From contig JARDYH010000003.1 of the NCBI GenBank assembly GCA_029215795.1, forward strand, positions 264,091,562-264,155,561: a stretch of 64,000 bases of DNA, given 5' to 3'. The stretch is from Anniella stebbinsi (Eukaryota > Chordata > Lepidosauria > Squamata > Anniellidae). Of this stretch, positions 61,058-64,000 are shown piece by piece. Every line of letters begins with the position of its first letter. The stretch's first letter is position 1. The translations under genes were made by a program, and so were the position numbers. The notes under the pieces were generated by a model, which did no database searches, was not told the origin of the DNA, and worked only from the letters and a program-made list of their open reading frames with translations.

Positions 61058-61964
61058 GCCAATCAGGACTCATCTGCCCCCTGGTCCAGCTTCTTGTCCT
61101 GATCAACTCATCCCTTGTGTGCAGGTTGAGATGGGCTCATAGAGATGCTATTGAGTGAACCTGAGATCTTTGGCATATAACAGGTATACTCTCTGTGGTA
61201 TGCCGCTATCCATCAAATCAACTCAAGGAAGAGGAATTGATGGGTGTAGCGAGTTTGTAATGAGCAGAAATATGGACTTCACAGAGTTCTAAAATGTTTG
61301 TAAGATACCTGTGTAGCCTAACACAATGGATTTAGCAGGCTTTAGCTGACAAGAGTAGACCTCATTCCCTGGATAGGCTTCTCATAGTTATGTCACCCTT
61401 TTCTCATAGGGCCTATTCAGACAACAGGGTCCCACTGAGTAGAATGAGCAGGAGGGCCCTTTACACAGCAGTGCTGGTTTACTATATTTTGTAGTGATTA
61501 CCGTTGAAAGACAATTATGTCCAGATTCTAGCATTGCTTAACTGCACCGCTGAACTGGTGAGGAAGCCCTCCAGAGAACATCTGGGGGCATGCATGATGG
61601 GGTTTGGAGTGGGGAGGAGAGGACATGAAAGTCCTCTTCTACCATTGGTATCTGTTTCACCAGCATAACGAGGAAGATGGATCCAACCCATAGCATCAGC
61701 AGCTCAGATGAGGGGCCCCTGTCCAGTGAAGGACTCAGTCTGCTTGGTGCTAATTTACATATATTCTAAGTAGTCTCAAAAGTGTTTGCTGTTGGGTGAA
61801 GTATAAAATTCCATTTAAGTACCAATGGAAATACCAAACCAGCAATTCAGGGTGCAGTGTTGTGACCCTTGAGAGGCTGCTGTGGGGGGGGGGGCATAGG
61901 ATATCGTAGACCTAGTCCTTCATGGATGGAGAGTGACGTCTACCTGTGGTGGTCTTCCCTAGAT
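61058..61964. other. Intergenic, no recognised feature
   Basis: 'gggcctattcagacaacagg' (about 61409) looks like a lone end of the CTGTTCAGA foldback family. Otherwise nothing. Confidence 0.4.
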
Positions 61965-62160
61965 GATGGCAGCTGATGGCTCCAATGTCATTGGGGCTGT
62001 GAAGTAGTCAAGACTCTAAATGAGCTATCCAAGGTGCTGAACGCTAAACCCCAATTAGGTTTGGCACCTTGTATCATTCCTTTAAAGTTCAGACTGGTTC
62101 TGATGGAAACCCAGAGCAGATTCAGAGCCCCCGTGACACCGGAGCCCTCAGCCTCCAATG
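61965..62160. mobile_element. Foldback MITE, CAGTGG type, degraded
   Basis: 'ggcagctgatggctccaatg' and 'ggagccctcagcctccaatg' are decayed arms of the family seen at 14788. The 'cattggggctgtgaagt' and 'aaaccccaattaggtttggc' phrases match its interior. Confidence 0.6.
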
Positions 62161-64000
62161 GATGGCAGAGCTTTCTGCAGCTACAGCAGCCCTGTCAGGG
62201 GAGCAACACTGATGGTATGGCCAAAAAGAGGGGATTCTGGGGGGCAAATCAGGGGAGTCATTGGATCTGCCATTTGCAAAGCTTCCTCATCCCCTGGACA
62301 TCCCCTGGAGCGATACACCCCCTGGAGACCTCCCTCCCTCCCTGGAGCTGGTGTAGTGCCACAGGAGAGACATTTTCAAAAAATTGAACCCAACAAAATA
62401 AATACTGAAACAGCCAGTTGCTGGTAGGATGCTCAAACTGTAGTACTCTTATCCTGTTCCAGACTGCCTCATCCCACCCCACTGCAAGCCTTACACAATG
62501 CCTGAGCATCTTTGGTTACTCCGTCACTCCTGCACAGGTCTGTGACCCTTGGTAAGGCAGCCCAGACAATTTCAACATGCCACCCGAAAGGCAGGAGCTG
62601 TGTGACAGCCGAGTCCTATACCTTTGCTGTAGCTGTCAGAACTCGAAAGATGAGTGCAAGGGATGAATCTGTAGAAGAGGAAATTTCCACAGGTACCGCT
62701 TTTCTCAACCCTGAATGACAAGTTGCAGCTGCCAAAATTCTCTTTTCTGCAGTTCAGGAGACTTTCCATCTGATCATGCCAGATCTGGCTCTATCAGAAG
62801 CCCCCCCCCCCCGCTACAGATCTGCTTGCATGAAACTTGAGTCTCGAAATGAGAACTCTGCCAATACCATGATAAATCACACATTACTGATCAGACTGTA
62901 TGGAATCAACGGTGAGCCTTCCCCCACCATGAAAGGTCAAGGGAGACTATTGACTGCCTATCATTTTAAAGAGATGTGCTCTAAATCATATTTAGTGAAT
63001 CGGAGTCCTAAGACATTTTCACTCATTACAGAAACGAGCTAAGCAGTCAGGTCCATAAATCAGAGCCATTGCAAAATGGAAACATAATTAGCCTAATTGT
63101 CCCAGGCAGTCCATTATGGGTGCAGAAAAAATGTAAGACTGACTGCCGAATCCTTTGCCTAGGAGTGCGTAAATGTGTTTCGAAATGGTCTCTGTATAAA
63201 CTGTGCATTATCCATATTTGTTGTTTTATTACACATTCCTCCTGCTCAGATTTGTTTTGACAAGGAAAAGAATAACAATAGATTTACATTAGATGTTATG
63301 CCACACAGATGCAGTAAGCATTAAAACAGTGCTTGAAGAACACCATTCCCCGGGGAAATCAGGAGAGCTTCACAATTTTCTCGCTATATGAGAGCCTGTA
63401 TTTATTTTTCATTTAGAGGCTTCATTTATCCTGTGTCTGTCGACTCCGACCAAAGCTATAATAATTGCTCTCAGCCATTGCCAAGCACATTATGGGGGGT
63501 ACATGATTATGATGCCATGAAGCATCGGAGAACACCAATAAAACAACATCTTCCCAACTACTGGATGTGGTAGCAGGTAAATCCCATTGACCTGACATGG
63601 GCCTGTCGTGGTTCAGAGCCAATATGACCTATAGGAACTTCATGCAACACAGCCAGAAGGTCAGCTGATCAACAAGGATGTCACATGTCTAACCTGAACT
63701 GCAGAAGCATGGGGTAGGTCCAGTTAGTGGAAATAAGAAGGAGGAATTTGCTCTGAACTGTTTTCTTTGGCCAGGGAGGAGTTCTCTCCTTGCTTAGCTG
63801 AATTCTCAGATCCTTTGATACATAGCTGCTATGTGAAGAGATCCATGTTTTGTACAAGGAGTTTGCCACGGCAATAAGTTTCAGCGTTCAAATACACCGA
63901 GGAGTTCTACAATATGGTGTTTCCCTGTGCTAAAGGTGTTCTGTCATTTTGTAGTTCAGGCCCTAAAAGCTGGTGGTCCCTATCCAGAAGATGACTGTTC
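62161..64000. other. Intergenic, no gene; repeat-poor block
   Basis: No coding signature. About 62860-63330 is repeat-free and AT-rich with homeobox-type cores (cataattagcctaattgtcc at 63083), a candidate conserved non-coding element. Confidence 0.35.

Overview
This is 64 kb of vertebrate nuclear DNA, most likely from a squamate reptile (lizard). The reasons are one split, highly conserved vertebrate gene, CR1/L3-type LINE 3' ends, tRNA-derived SINEs, and a very large number of palindromic (foldback) DNA-transposon remnants. There are no bacterial or viral genes. Almost every long open frame is chance coding or the translation of a repeat.

The only gene I can support is the 3' part of CCDC85A, on the + strand. 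Three coding exons are visible: 6211-6287 (coiled coil), 29343-29465 (linker) and 45883-45972 (C-terminus and stop). All have good splice sites and compatible phases. The two introns are about 23.1 and 16.4 kb. The large 5' exon lies outside the window. A 3' UTR probably runs from 45973 towards about 50945, where polyadenylation-like signals occur. From there to 64000 I see no gene.

By region: 1-6210 is intron with foldback elements, SINE and LINE tails. 6288-29342 is intron holding 14 of the 18 copies of one palindromic hAT-like element (called family A here), twelve of them packed into 16884-28306. 29466-45882 is intron with an 854-bp palindromic hAT element (35440-36293), a CpG-dense palindrome (33617-33906), a possible conserved non-coding block (about 36560-37080) and three more family A copies. 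One of those ends 87 bp before the last exon. 45973-51000 is the presumed 3' UTR, interrupted by two hAT-type elements and a SINE. 51000-64000 is intergenic, with LINE/SINE fragments, microsatellites and two possible conserved blocks.

The most interesting feature is family A. It is about 320 bp, starts and ends TAGG(G/C)TGACC...GGTCA(C/G)CCTA, and carries exact 8-bp target duplications in several copies. It is a palindrome whose two halves are each palindromes, so one roughly 70-bp module occurs up to four times in alternating orientation. The unrelated 854-bp element at 35440 has the same nested design. The element names are mine; no database search was possible.
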